From Diplolepis rosae (Eukaryota; Arthropoda; Insecta; Hymenoptera; Diplolepididae), in assembly GCA_030998225.1 (NCBI GenBank), contig JAPYXD010000696.1, positions 2,480,001-2,544,000 on the forward strand: a stretch of DNA of 64,000 nt, in the 5' to 3' direction. The notes beneath the pieces were generated by a model, which saw only the letters and a program-made list of their open reading frames with translations, had not been told where the DNA came from and did no database searches. The position numbers were made by a program, and so were the translations under genes. The stretch's first letter is position 1; every line of letters begins with the position of its first letter. Shown piece after piece: positions 44,494 through 53,886 of this stretch.

Positions 44494-45780
44494 GGTTGTT
44501 CAAAAAATTTTGAAAGCGGAAATGAAAATATGTTATTTTTTGGTGAAATCACTTTTATTGCTTAGTATAATCTCCCATAAGATCAATACATTTGGTCCAA
44601 CGGTCTTCCAACTTGTTTATCCCATCACGGAAGTGACTTTCTGCAAGACCTGCAAAATACTCCTCTACGACGGCTATAACCTCTTCGTTTGATGAAAAAT
44701 GCTTCCCACGAAGGAATTTCTTGAGGTGTTGGAACAGCCAGAAGTCAGAGGGAGCTAAATCAGGCAAATAAGGTGGATGCTGCAAAAATTCGTACTTTAA
44801 TTCGGTTATTTTAGTGATGGCTTTTTGAGCTGTGTGAGCGGGTGCATTGTCTTGATGAAAACGGATTTTTTTCTTCTGCAAACCGGGTCTTTTTTCACGG
44901 ATTTTTGCATCCAATTGATCCAAAAGGTTACAATAATATTCAGAATTTATTGTTTTGCCAGTTTGGAGATAATCCACCAACAAAATTCCTTTTGCATCCC
45001 AAAAAACTGATGCTAACACTTTCTTCGCCGATTTCTGGACACGAACTCGCTTCGGTGCAGAAGTGCCTGGTTCAGACCACTCCTTAGCCTCTTGTTTTGA
45101 TTCAGGATCATGATGAAAGACCCAAGTCTCATCCATAGTGACGAATTGACGGAAAAAATCCTTTTTATCCTTTCGAAAACGCTCCAAATGTTGCTCAGAA
45201 AGTCGCATTCGAACGTGTTTTTGTTCCATTGTGAGCGAATGCGGCACCCATTGTGCACAGAGCTTTCTGAAACCCAAAACTTCACGTAAAATATGACTCA
45301 CACTGCCTAATGAGATGTCTAGGGCCTCTGCTAAATCTCTCTCGGTCAATCGACGATCTTCCAAAACCATATCCTGTACTTTTGCTATGAATGCTGGTGT
45401 TGATGCACTTTTTGGACGTCCTGAGCGTGGATCGTCTTCAACGCTTTTTCGACCAAGTCTAAACTCTAAAACCCATCGATGCACAGTTGGAAATGAAGGA
45501 GCAGCTTCCTTTAACACTTTCACCATTTTTGTATGAATTTCCGTTGCTGATAAACCTTCCAAAACAAAGAATTTTATCACTGCACGATATTCGGTTTTTT
45601 CCATTGTTCAAAAATACACTGACACGTCAACTTCAAATGGCTTGTAAACAAACAATGAATTGACAGAGTGGAATGACACTTTGGGTATGTTCATATGAAA
45701 GATGAAATCTTAAAATGGCGTAGAAATTTTGGTTCTTCTACTGCTCTATAGATGTCGCTTTCAAAACTTTTTGAACAATC
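44494..45780 (-). mobile_element. Complete mariner element with intact gene
   Basis: The inverted ends GGTTGTTCAAAAAATTTTGA and, from the other side, GATTGTTCAAAAAGTTTTGA are bounded by TA (44492-44493 and 45781-45782). Length is 1287 bp. It lies inside the right arm of the large inverted duplication and is absent from the left arm, so it is younger than the duplication. Confidence 0.95.
44555..45604 (-). CDS. mariner transposase, apparently intact (349 aa)
   Basis: An uninterrupted frame of the usual mariner length. The N-terminal HTH region contains EYRAVIKFFVLEGLSATEIH. The linker motif is WVPHSL (119-124). The catalytic triad is Asp158 (TMDETW), Asp252 (HQDNAPAH) and Asp287 (LPDLAPSDFWLF), with exactly 34 residues between the last two. 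The protein cuts and pastes mariner DNA at TA sites in the nucleus. The only departure seen is Leu instead of the common Ser in YSPDLAPSD. The start ATG gives the family-typical MEKTEYRAVI terminus. The subfamily resembles irritans-like mariners; that is inference. It may still be active. Confidence 0.93.
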   Translation of the reverse strand: MEKTEYRAVIKFFVLEGLSATEIHTKMVKVLKEAAPSFPTVHRWVLEFRLGRKSVEDDPRSGRPKSASTPAFIAKVQDMVLEDRRLTERDLAEALDISLGSVSHILREVLGFRKLCAQWVPHSLTMEQKHVRMRLSEQHLERFRKDKKDFFRQFVTMDETWVFHHDPESKQEAKEWSEPGTSAPKRVRVQKSAKKVLASVFWDAKGILLVDYLQTGKTINSEYYCNLLDQLDAKIREKRPGLQKKKIRFHQDNAPAHTAQKAITKITELKYEFLQHPPYLPDLAPSDFWLFQHLKKFLRGKHFSSNEEVIAVVEEYFAGLAESHFRDGINKLEDRWTKCIDLMGDYTKQ

Positions 45781-46133
45781 TAGTAGAAGCTTAAGCTTTT
45801 TATTTATTTTTAAATATATTTTCAGTTATATGGGGATAATATAAAAAAAATTTTGTTCAGGGTCTCAAGAATTCTTCATGCGTATCCACAGTATATATTT
45901 TACGAAGTTTAATGTGTTCTGTTTTTTATTTTATATTAATTTATCTATGCAAAATGTGTATTTTATGTCCTAGAATCATTTTAGGGACATTTTTTCATTT
46001 CATATTGTTCAGAAACTTAATTATTCAAATTTTTTTAAATATTTGTGTAGTAGTATGATGCTTTCGTAGAGCGTGCCGCGTGCAGCGCCGCTCTGGTGAG
46101 AAAACTTCGCACATAGAAACTATAATCACTAAG

Positions 46134-46764
46134 GAACCGCCATTTTGTTTTTAGTCGGGCAGGGCTGCATCTAGTAGACGACTGGGCAACCCGTGCCTAG
46201 CATAATGATTGCCCTCGGCTATAAACACGCGGTTCTCTCAATTACAACGAACAGCGCTTGTAGTGCATTGGCAGTATTATAATTAGTGTCCATTTACATC
46301 ATACGATATAAATTTAGTATCACACATGTCGAAAATACTAAATATCAAGTCCCGGGATCTATGCGCCCCGGGGTACGTCTTCTGGGTCACGTGGTGGCAT
46401 CTGGTCGTCTTGCGCGTCGCTCTCCAACGATCGATGGCGGCAATGGTCGAAGCATCGATACATCGTGGCTCGAAAGTCGACATGGCGGCCAGCGTTGACA
46501 TCAACTCGGTAGCCGGTTGTGCCTCATCTCCAACGCTGCTGTCCTCATATAGTATGGAACAGACGGGACAGGAAGCGTAAGTGCGGGTAGTGAGTGATTA
46601 GTTTTTCGAGTGCTCCCGGGTGGCGACGAAATGCGGTCTCTCGCCATACGACTTTTTCCCCAGGGACATAACCCCACCTGTCAAACCGGTGAGTTTAACC
46701 AGGTAAAATTCTTTTAATGTGACGGGTAAATTGTACCACGTCACAGTAGCATTTTAGGGACAAG
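46134..46764 (+). other. GC-rich stretch with exon-like features, unrecognised
   Basis: A TATA-like CTATAAA near 46219 is followed about 20 nt later by TCTCAATTAC. An open frame MAAMVEASIHRGSKVDMAAS is followed by VDINSVAGCASSPTLLS and ends at GAAGC with GTAAGTG (46578), a good splice-donor form. TTTTCCCCAG near 46662 could be an acceptor. The pattern could be the promoter and first exon of a gene or the leader of a retroelement. No family is recognised. Confidence 0.25.
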
Positions 46765-46950
46765 ATGGTACAAAAAATCAAAGAGGTGAGGCCTCTCAAG
46801 AAGGTCGTTCTGGAAGAGTGCACCAAAACTCTCCCCGAGCCGGCACCGAGGTCCACCGAGGATCTTCGTAAGCAGCTGAGGGAGAGATGGCTCCCAAGAA
46901 GTCGGAAGAAAAGAGGCCGAGAACATCAAACATCAAAAGAAAGTACATAA
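46765..46950 (+). CDS. Unrecognised 61-aa basic ORF
   Basis: MVQKIKEVRPLKKVVLEECT, then RKQLRERWLPRSRKKRGREH. Strongly charged; no family recognised. Located downstream of the exon-like stretch and possibly part of it. Confidence 0.25.
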   Translation: MVQKIKEVRPLKKVVLEECTKTLPEPAPRSTEDLRKQLRERWLPRSRKKRGREHQTSKEST

Positions 46951-47424
46951 TTTGTTGCCTGTCCAGAAAGCTTATGAGTGAATTTTGTATTAAATTCCCT
47001 TAAAATATATATGCATATGATCTTTATTACGATTTACCTACAGATGAAATGTTTTCGAAATTTCCCTACTTCTTTGTTACAATTTCAACTCTTTGGATTA
47101 TGCAAGAAAAAAATTTTAGATTTATAATGACAATTTAGAGCGATTCTATGGAATATTAGCTTTAAAATGAGCCTAAGATCATTGAAAAATGTTGATTTTT
47201 TCGAAAGTTATTTAAAATTTAAGGAAACATTGGGACTTTTTTTGCAATAACTTCTTCAAAATTTAACGAAACGACTTCATTCCAGACTAATTTTTTAAGA
47301 TAACTTTTATGGCTCTCACATTATTAAGAGTACAAATTTCATCAATTACAGAATTGAAATTAAGATAATTCAAGCACTCATCGTAAAACGGGTGATCCCA
47401 CAATTCTGACCTGTAGTGTAGTCA
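46951..47424. other. Gene-free AT-rich stretch
   Basis: Nothing recognised before the dispersed repeat at 47425. Confidence 0.5.
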
Positions 47425-47704
47425 CAGTGTGTCCAGATTTGACACGCGAACGTTACGCACACAACGCCAACCGCAGTACGTACGTGAGAATGGTTGCACG
47501 CGCAGCGTAGTGTGTCTGCTGTTCGCAGTGGTTCTCTGAGTTTTCTCTGGTTGAAGGCTCCTTGTACCTATAGCTGATATTGCGTGCGCGAGGAATCACA
47601 TGTACGCAGTGTTAGCTAAAGTTGCGTGAGTTAGATTGCTATATGAAACTCAATAGTGTGTAGGAGCACTGCTTACAAAATACAAATCGATATTTATGCA
47701 AGTT
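47425..47704 (+). repeat. Older dispersed repeat, copy 2 (unoccupied site)
   Basis: Collinear with 15776-15916 plus 17272-17394. It reads straight through CTCCTTGTACCTATAGCTGA, where copy 1 holds the 1352-bp palindrome. This shows the state before insertion. Confidence 0.9.
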
Positions 47705-48235
47705 AATAATTTATATTCTAATTCACATACAAAATTACAATTACTAAACAATTGTTTTGTATGAACTCGATTCGACAAACCTTTACTATTGAGTAAAATA
47801 CATTAAATACCATTTTTTGAAATACATAACATCTTTTACGTGACAATTTCAATATATAAGTGTAAACAAAAGGTTTCTTTTTTTTGATGAATAAATTAGA
47901 TTTACATTTTCATACGAAATTACTCATTGTGATTCTTTGTCATTAAGTAAAAGTGACCAATATTATAAAAAAAAAATACTTTTAAAAAAAGTTTTAGAAT
48001 ACTTAAAAATTTGTATATGACAATTTTAATTTATAAATGTAAATGAAAGTTTTGATTTTTAAAAAAAGCCAACTAATTATATCTGAATTCGCATGCGAAA
48101 CTACAAATTGAGATTTCTTTGGTATGAAGATAATTCGACAAAATTTTACTGTAAATTAAAATACTTTGAATAATTTTTTTGAAATACGTAAGATCTTTTA
48201 AAATGTTACGTCACAATTAAGTAAATACTTACTTT
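47705..48235 (+). repeat. Degenerate tandem repeat, about 180-bp unit, three copies
   Basis: Three diverged units each run: CACATACAAAATTAC-like block, ATTCGACAAACCTTTACT-like block, TTTTTTGAAATACATAAC-like block, then GTGACAATTTCAATATATAA-like block. They start near 47705, 47890 and 48070. A single further unit ends copy 1 of the dispersed repeat at 17590-17745. Confidence 0.6.
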
Positions 48236-48256
48236 GATCAAAGATTCCTCGTTTTA

Positions 48257-48450
48257 AGTTAGGATCGAATGATCCTCGCTTAGGGATCAGGATAAGTCAG
48301 TGAAAGACACAAAGATTACAAAATAATACAAATTGAATTTATTTGATTGATTAAACGGTCAATACACACATTAATTAGAACAATTCACATATAACTGTAG
48401 GCACAGGCTGGTGTGCCAATAATGCCAATAATTAAGTATGATCTTATTAG
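48257..48450 (-). repeat. Candidate 3' LTR end of the endogenous retrovirus
   Basis: On the minus strand AATAAATTCAATTTG (a possible poly(A) signal) is followed by TTTGTGTCTTTCACT and ends GATCCTAACT at 48257. Errantivirus LTRs typically run AGT to ACT, which this end fits. No second LTR is in the window to confirm either boundary. Confidence 0.35.
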
Positions 48451-48452
48451 GA

Positions 48453-48803
48453 TTATGCTTTCATTTTTTTTGATAAAAAAAAAAAACATTTTTGCGTTGT
48501 GGATATCATCGCCAACCATCTTAATATATTACAGTTATTTGCAATATTTGGAAGTATACAATGTTCATACAGTTTGTGAGAAATGTCTACTATTTTGTAT
48601 TTTAAGTTTTCTGGTTGCAAAATGTCAAAATAAGAGATAAAATTGTAATTTTCGGAAAATAGACGTATTTTTGAAATTGGTTCAAAATAAATACCAGATG
48701 AGTGATAAAATTGTGAATTGATATACAAATGTTCTGCTTTAGAAGTGGAAAACAGAATTATCATCAAGTATACGCCAGAAGGTAGTTGGTATAGGAGTTT
48801 CAT
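48453..48803 (-). pseudogene. F-type envelope gene fragment (N-terminal)
   Basis: A 116-aa frame with a hydrophobic signal-peptide-like start (YLMIILFSTSKA), then FYHSSGIYFEPISKIRLF and FISYFDILQ. This is the N-terminal style of errantivirus envelope proteins related to the baculovirus F protein. An envelope protein would normally be about four times longer; the fusion and transmembrane parts are missing. It begins 57 nt after the end of the dsRNA-binding-like frame. It may be the ancestral envelope gene left behind after another glycoprotein was gained. Confidence 0.5.
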
Positions 48804-48860
48804 TATGCTTCTCGAATGGCTGAAAAGAAAAAAGGATTAGTATCGGATAAAATTGGATGT

Positions 48861-50219
48861 TTACATATGGTTGGATTTAGGTCTAGAAGTTTTTTGGAAA
48901 AAACGGGAAAATAGACTACTAAATGTTGAGGAGTTTCGTGGTGGAAGTGGAGGGGGAACTTGTGTTGATTTATGAGCTTTAAAAATATTCCGTCTACAGC
49001 ACTCTTTTGTAGTATGCAATTGAGTGTTACAATCTCTACATGAATTTTTCCATGATACTAATTTCGGTCTTGGATCAGTTTGAACACTTTGGTTCTTTGT
49101 TTTTTCTGTTTCTTTACATTTATTATTATAAAAAGCCTCATCGCAAAGATCATAAGATCTTATTAATAGTTGTAGTAATTTTAAAGCAGCTCTATTTTCG
49201 GCTAACTCGCTTGTAGGACCCGCTTGTACAGAAAAATGATCGTTTGTATTAACTTGAGCAAGAAAAAATGATTTAGTTTTTGAATTCGGATCAGGATAAA
49301 CGATGTATTGTGGTAACGTTAATCCATATTTTATCGTAAAATTTCTCAAAATTTCCACGTGGTTTAAAAGTCCCAGATAGTCTGTTCTACATATCTTTTT
49401 TTTGTAACTTCGCACGTGGGTAGGCTCATCATAGTAATGCTCCATTATAAATGATTTCCTGAATCAGTATGGAATATTTATATTAGAATTTATTGTACTG
49501 ATTGGGGGGTCTATATCCGCATTTAAAACATTTCTTAAAGCTTTTTCCAGAAAAAGGCGATGTAGTAGAAATATTATTTCTTTTTATTTTTTAAGGATTT
49601 ATATTTGTAAAACGACTGTTATTGGATGTATTAGATTTTGTTATCTGACCACTTGTTGAAGGTTTTGGATCATTTATAGGTGATTCTTATATTGTAACGT
49701 GCAAATGTTCTAGTGAGTTTATTAAATTTACTTCACATTTTTTATCTTTTTGCAAAAGAGAATTTATCATTTTTATAGCTGCGAAATCCTTTGCTGTTTT
49801 TATTGTGTTTGCAATTCCTATTCGTTTAATATCATTAATAAAACAAATTTCTATGTATGTTGAGTCTTTTGATGAGGTTTTTATTCGTAATACTGTATAT
49901 TTTGGAAACTCAAATTTATTTTGAGTGCAAATTTCGTTTAAGTTTTTGCAATTTTTCTAATAAAATTTGGTTGGACATTTTGATTTGTTTCCTTTGATTC
50001 ATTAATCAAGGCGTTATATAAATTTTGTGCTACCTTTTGCTTTACATTTTCTTTATCTTAGCCACTATTTATTATTATATAATTTTTATATTGTAAATTA
50101 ACGTGAAATAAACATTCATTATTATTGGTTTGTTCAATGAGTATCTCATAAATGAGGGGCGGATCTTCTCTTTGTTGAATAATTTTGTTTAGTAAGGTTG
50201 TAATAGGAACATGCAACAT
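48861..50219 (-). pseudogene. Triple dsRNA-binding-domain-like gene in the retrovirus
   Basis: The start ATG (50219) lies 10 nt after the glycoprotein stop. Three segments look like dsRNA-binding domains. The first, at about 50210-50001, has PITTLLNKIIQQ, LFHVNLQY and VKQKVAQNLYNAL. The second, at about 49965-49751, has LNEICTQNKFEFPKYTV, IEICFINDIKRIGI and KTAKDFAAIKMINSLL. The third, at about 49382-49160, has LGLLNHVEILRN, FFLAQVNTNDHF and SELAENRAALKLLQLL. Spacing and order recall the TRBP/Loquacious/R2D2 family, partners of Dicer. After domain 3 come a zinc knuckle CRDCNTQLHTTKEC (C-X2-C-X4-H-X4-C) and PPPLPPR. One stop in domain 1 and a frameshift in domain 2 break the first part; the last 194 codons (49445-48861) are open. 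Family assignment is by eye. Confidence 0.55.
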
Positions 50220-50229
50220 TCTTAAGATG

Positions 50230-52020
50230 TTAGATTTGAATTGAATAATGTGATCTACTAAGTTCTTCTTTTAGTTCAGAGTGAGGATAAAGAGTAGTTT
50301 TCGTACTATTATGATCTTTACCTGTATTGGTATTTTCGTTATGAGATGAACGTTTAGTTTCCTCTATAGAGTTTTGTGGTGCTGAAGCTGTGAGCAGTGG
50401 TTGATGGCTCTCAGCGGGAGGTCCAGCAGGTCGGTTGGTACCTAAGTGTAACAAGAGGTTAGTGACCGAATCTCGGAAGGCGCCTAGTAGATGGAGAGAC
50501 CATCCAAATGATCTATGTAATGCATAGCCATGAATAATGGTATCTGCTATTAATTTGATCCCTCTAATTATTATAATTCATCCAATTAAACCTGCACTAG
50601 TAGTTCCGAAATTTGTAAAAACTGTTATCAATTACTTCTTGGTTAAATAAATTTGTCAATGATATTCCTTGATTAATAGTCGGATGTCCTGTTATTTCTC
50701 TAGCTAAAGAATTTAAAATCATTGGTGTTTTTGTTGGAAACATTATATGATCTCGTAGCTTATCAAGGTCAGATTGAGAATAAATGCCACTTTTTGCTAA
50801 GGATGAAGGATTTGTATATTTCCAGGTTGCTTTTGTTAGAGGTTTAATTATAGTTGGTTCTATGGATTCAACACGATTTGGAAGTAATTTATACCAGGTT
50901 TCACCAAAAAGGTACATTGGTGGAAGGAAATATATGAGTTCGTGGAGAAAGGAAAAAGGATTGATTTCCTCTGAATACTGGTAATTGTAGATAACATTCT
51001 TCAGTTTTGCGATATTTTACTTCAACTGGTATACATTTTACGATATGTACTACTTCTCCTGCAATTACTGACATATATCCTGGGCTTTTCATTAAATGAT
51101 ATGCAAATTCGTCTGGTGATTGGGTTGCTAAGGTTAATGTATTTCTAAAAACTTGCTGTTCAAGTATACATCGTTGAGTAAGAACGTCGTGATAAAGTCT
51201 ATTTATTTCAGTGCGTATGTGTCTTTCCACATATATGAATTTAGAGTTAACGTATGTAAAAATGTCCATATTTTGAACTTCTAAATGTTTATTTTCTAAG
51301 AATGAATTTCCAGGTCTGGTTTCAAAAATTAATAATTTTGGATGTTCTGTTTATATTAAAACATAACTGCAAACTGGTTTTCTTGTTTTCTCAGCCAGTA
51401 CGAAGATTATATCTTCAGTCGTTAAAGAATAAAAGGTTTCAGAATTGTCTGTTGTGTTGTCATATGTTTTATTTGCTGGTTCTTCATAAATAATGTTTGT
51501 CCATATTCTACGTCTGTACAGAATGTGTCTGAAAGTGTGCATGTTATTCCAGATCCTAATTGAATTTTATACCAGTACAGTCTCTATTAGGTGTTACAGA
51601 ACCTGCTAAAGTAACGCTATGGAATGAAGTTTCATTTACTTTTAATTTTGATATCTGAAGAGAAGGGCTTACAAAAAATGTTTCTATTGTGTGCATTTGA
51701 TTACATTGATCTCGTGTAACATCATGTATATATTCACTGTGGCCATTTGCAACTATGGAACTGTGAGAATGCATTCCACAATGAGAGATGGCGCGTCGAA
51801 TTTCTATTTTGCATTGTATTACTTTTGTATTTGAAAATCCAGTTAATTGTAAAAGCTGTATATAAGTTCTTTCAACATGTACTTGAGATCGAGGTAGATC
51901 ACATTCTCCTACCTCCAGTAAAGATAGTGTCGTGATATTTGATTGATTTGAACCGCAATCGAATCCTATGATGGCGTAGACTGTTGTTATATAGTTGAAG
52001 TTGCAAATGAGCAGTGCCAA
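50230..52020 (-). pseudogene. Viral-type envelope glycoprotein gene, broken
   Basis: The first frame (52020-51556) has a hydrophobic start, then IIGFDCGS, SLLEVGECDLP and HCGMHSHSS. Later frames (51542-51351, 51269-50901, 50917-50597, 50454-50230) carry YHDVLTQRCILEQQ, GEVVHIVKCIPVEV and EECYLQLPV, a hydrophobic segment near 50590-50540, and a polar tail ending at 50230. The Cys pattern and these motifs resemble glycoproteins of arthropod mononegaviruses (chuvirus type), not the F-type envelope usual in errantiviruses. At least two frameshifts (near 51555 and 50910) and two or more stops disable it. Lineage is my judgement from short motifs. Confidence 0.55.
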
Positions 52021-52128
52021 AAGGAAGCCTCGTTATCCCATCTCTGGAAAAAGGAGGTTCCAATTAGCAGCTTGCTTTGTAATAAAAGAATTAATAAAAT
52101 TACTTAATAAACAATTTTGTTGTTACTG

Positions 52129-52163
<35 letters not shown>
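52129..52163. repeat. AT dinucleotide microsatellite
   Basis: An uninterrupted TA run of about 17 repeats followed by a T tract. Confidence 0.95.
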
Positions 52164-52173
<10 letters not shown>

Positions 52174-52239
52174 TAATATTTATTAAGTTTTTATTTCATG
52201 TACCTAGTCTATAATATCCAACATGTCAGCTATGACAGT

Positions 52240-52560
52240 ATGATCTGATACACGGAAAAAAAGTCCATTAAATTATATAGAACTAGTTCTATAGCAGAGG
52301 ATACGACGGGTAGTTTAATAAATGTTAAAATCGTCTTGGTTGTACATTGCGTTGACCTGTTCTACGAAATGTGTTTAAAAGTTCTATAAAATTTAAAGGC
52401 CGGGGAGACATAATGTCTAATAGAGGGCAGGGTACGAAAAATGTAGAATAGTTCTAGAAAATATAAAACGACAGCTAATATACAGTTTATATCGAAGAAG
52501 CCTCTAAACTATAGAGAACGGTTCTGTAAAATGCTGGCCGATTTTTCCACAAAAAAAAGC
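52240..52560. repeat. Repeat insertion with CACGGAAAAA / TTTTTCCAC-type ends
   Basis: CACGGAAAAAAAGTCC near 52252 faces CCGATTTTTCCAC near 52540 in inverse orientation. AACTAGTTCTATAGCAGAGG and related TAGAACNGTTCT strings recur inside. It is probably a non-autonomous element in the retrovirus. No gene. Confidence 0.45.
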
Positions 52561-52674
52561 ATCTTTTATGTTATTATTATTATAATAATCTATGTATTCA
52601 CATATTCAATTATACACAATAATACACTATTACACGAACAATCACTTACACTAATTACACTCGCACGCTATTAA

Positions 52675-52760
52675 AATTTCTATTCGCCACGGGATCGAAC
52701 CCTCATTTGCATTGCTAATTCCTAATTCTTAATGCCTAAACCCTCGCGACTAATCTAACT
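52675..52760 (-). repeat. Possible tRNA-derived SINE fragment
   Basis: On the minus strand GGTTCGATCCC (about 52689-52699) matches the pol III B box. A convincing A box is not present upstream and the cloverleaf does not form, so this is not called a tRNA gene. Confidence 0.25.
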
Positions 52761-53074
52761 TGACATACATAAAAAAAATCTGACATATAAGTTACAGCTA
52801 CAGGACCGTCTGACAAATGTTTGTGACATATTTCATCGAAAATTTTCGGAATTAAAGATTTAAATGATTTATGATTTCAAAATTTTTTCTTTCCTAATGA
52901 ATAAATGCTTTTTCTCTCAGTAAAATCATTAAATCTTTATTTAATTATAAATTTAATCAAAAATCAAAAAAATTCAATATTCTAAAATTATAAGACAAGC
53001 AAGTGTTAAATTTACAAATTTAGAAAGGTTTAGAAATCTGAAGAATTTGAAATTGTAAAATTTCCTAAATCATA

Positions 53075-53245
53075 AAACATCCGGAATTTCGACTCGATAA
53101 ACGACAGCCTGAAATCTAAAACTTGGAACAGTTGAAAACGCATGCATTGTAACGAAGAAGCGTGGAGAATAAGGGGAAATGGGACGAGTCGTTCTCGCAT
53201 GCAAGAGTGACGAGGAAGGAAAAATGGCAACGCAGCTACATTTTA
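53075..53245. repeat. Fragment of the large foldback family
   Basis: TTTCGACTCGATAAACGACA, then CATGCATTGTAACGA, then AAGGGGAAATGGGACGAGTC match 41719-41830 in the same orientation. Only the GC-richer subterminal part is present. It lies within the retrovirus, between its CARD-like ORF and glycoprotein gene. Confidence 0.88.
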
Positions 53246-53373
53246 CAGAATTGTGGTCTATAGATCCTATAAAGGAATGGTTCACAAACACTCAATACCT
53301 TGAACTTTTTTTCTATGGTATTTTTTAACATTTTTTCAAGAATTTTTCTTTATATTTAATTGAACTGGGTTAT

Positions 53374-53886
53374 TTAGATCTTACAATGGTGTGATAATAA
53401 ACTCAATACCTCAAATCTGATTTCTGCGAAAATTTTCAACATGTTTTTATGAATTTCTCTATATATTTTATAGAACTTCTTTAATTCGGGATTGAATACA
53501 AAATTTACAGTACTCGTTAGAGTTACTCCAGATTTTTCCTGCATTAAATCCTGACAGTTATACAAAACATAGAAAATTTGTTCACGGTTCGCTCGTATCC
53601 CCAACTCTTCAAATAATTCAAGAAAATTTAATGAACTTTTTTTTCCGTGTAGGCGTAAACTGAGAATCAAGTTTTTGTACGCGTCCGGTCCTCTTGTTTT
53701 GATTGTTGAAAAAATTTCTTTTATTGTATCTGGATTGTTTAGGTTTCTGCTCCATGTGGGAATATCATAGTCGTCTTGGTTAAAAATTACATTTTGAATT
53801 AAGTATGGCCAGAGAGCTACCATGTCGATAAAACAGGGAACTATTTCAATGAGATCATCTATGCGTTTGCGATGAATTTGATCCAT
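53374..53886 (-). CDS. 170-aa ORF with CARD-like domain, in the retrovirus
   Basis: An intact frame just after integrase, where envelope would be expected. Residues about 3-92 look like a caspase recruitment domain: HRKRIDDLIEIVP (helix 1), MVALWPYLIQNVIFNQDD (helices 2-3), TIKEIFSTIKTRGPDAYKNL (helices 4-5 with the RGP-x-A motif typical of caspase and adaptor CARDs) and ILSLRLHG. The rest (93-170) is unrecognised and shows no caspase catalytic motif. CARDs mediate assembly of Dronc-type caspases with Dark/Apaf-1 in insects. A stand-alone CARD in a virus would be expected to act as a decoy or recruiter; that role is inference. A diverged copy of about 105 bp of its 3' end lies at 53290-53370. 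Not confirmed by any search. Confidence 0.5.
   Translation of the reverse strand: MDQIHRKRIDDLIEIVPCFIDMVALWPYLIQNVIFNQDDYDIPTWSRNLNNPDTIKEIFSTIKTRGPDAYKNLILSLRLHGKKSSLNFLELFEELGIRANREQIFYVLYNCQDLMQEKSGVTLTSTVNFVFNPELKKFYKIYREIHKNMLKIFAEIRFEVLSLLSHHCKI

Larger units (their letters stand above)
42101..46133. mobile_element. Large inverted duplication carrying mirrored ORFs
   Basis: The left arm is 42101-43362 (1262 bp) and the right arm 43596-46133, of which 1289 bp is a later mariner insertion; without it the right arm is 1249 bp. The spacer is 43363-43595. The outer ends are CTTAGTGATTATAGTTTCTA and its inverse; the inner ends are TACTACAATTTC and GAAATTGTAGTA. Each arm encodes the same 129-aa ORF pointing away from the arm's inner end. 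Unlike the other foldbacks here, this one retains open coding sequence in both arms. Confidence 0.9.

Noticed and set aside
52675..52760. tRNA gene on the minus strand
   Set aside because: Only a B-box match; no A box and no cloverleaf could be formed.
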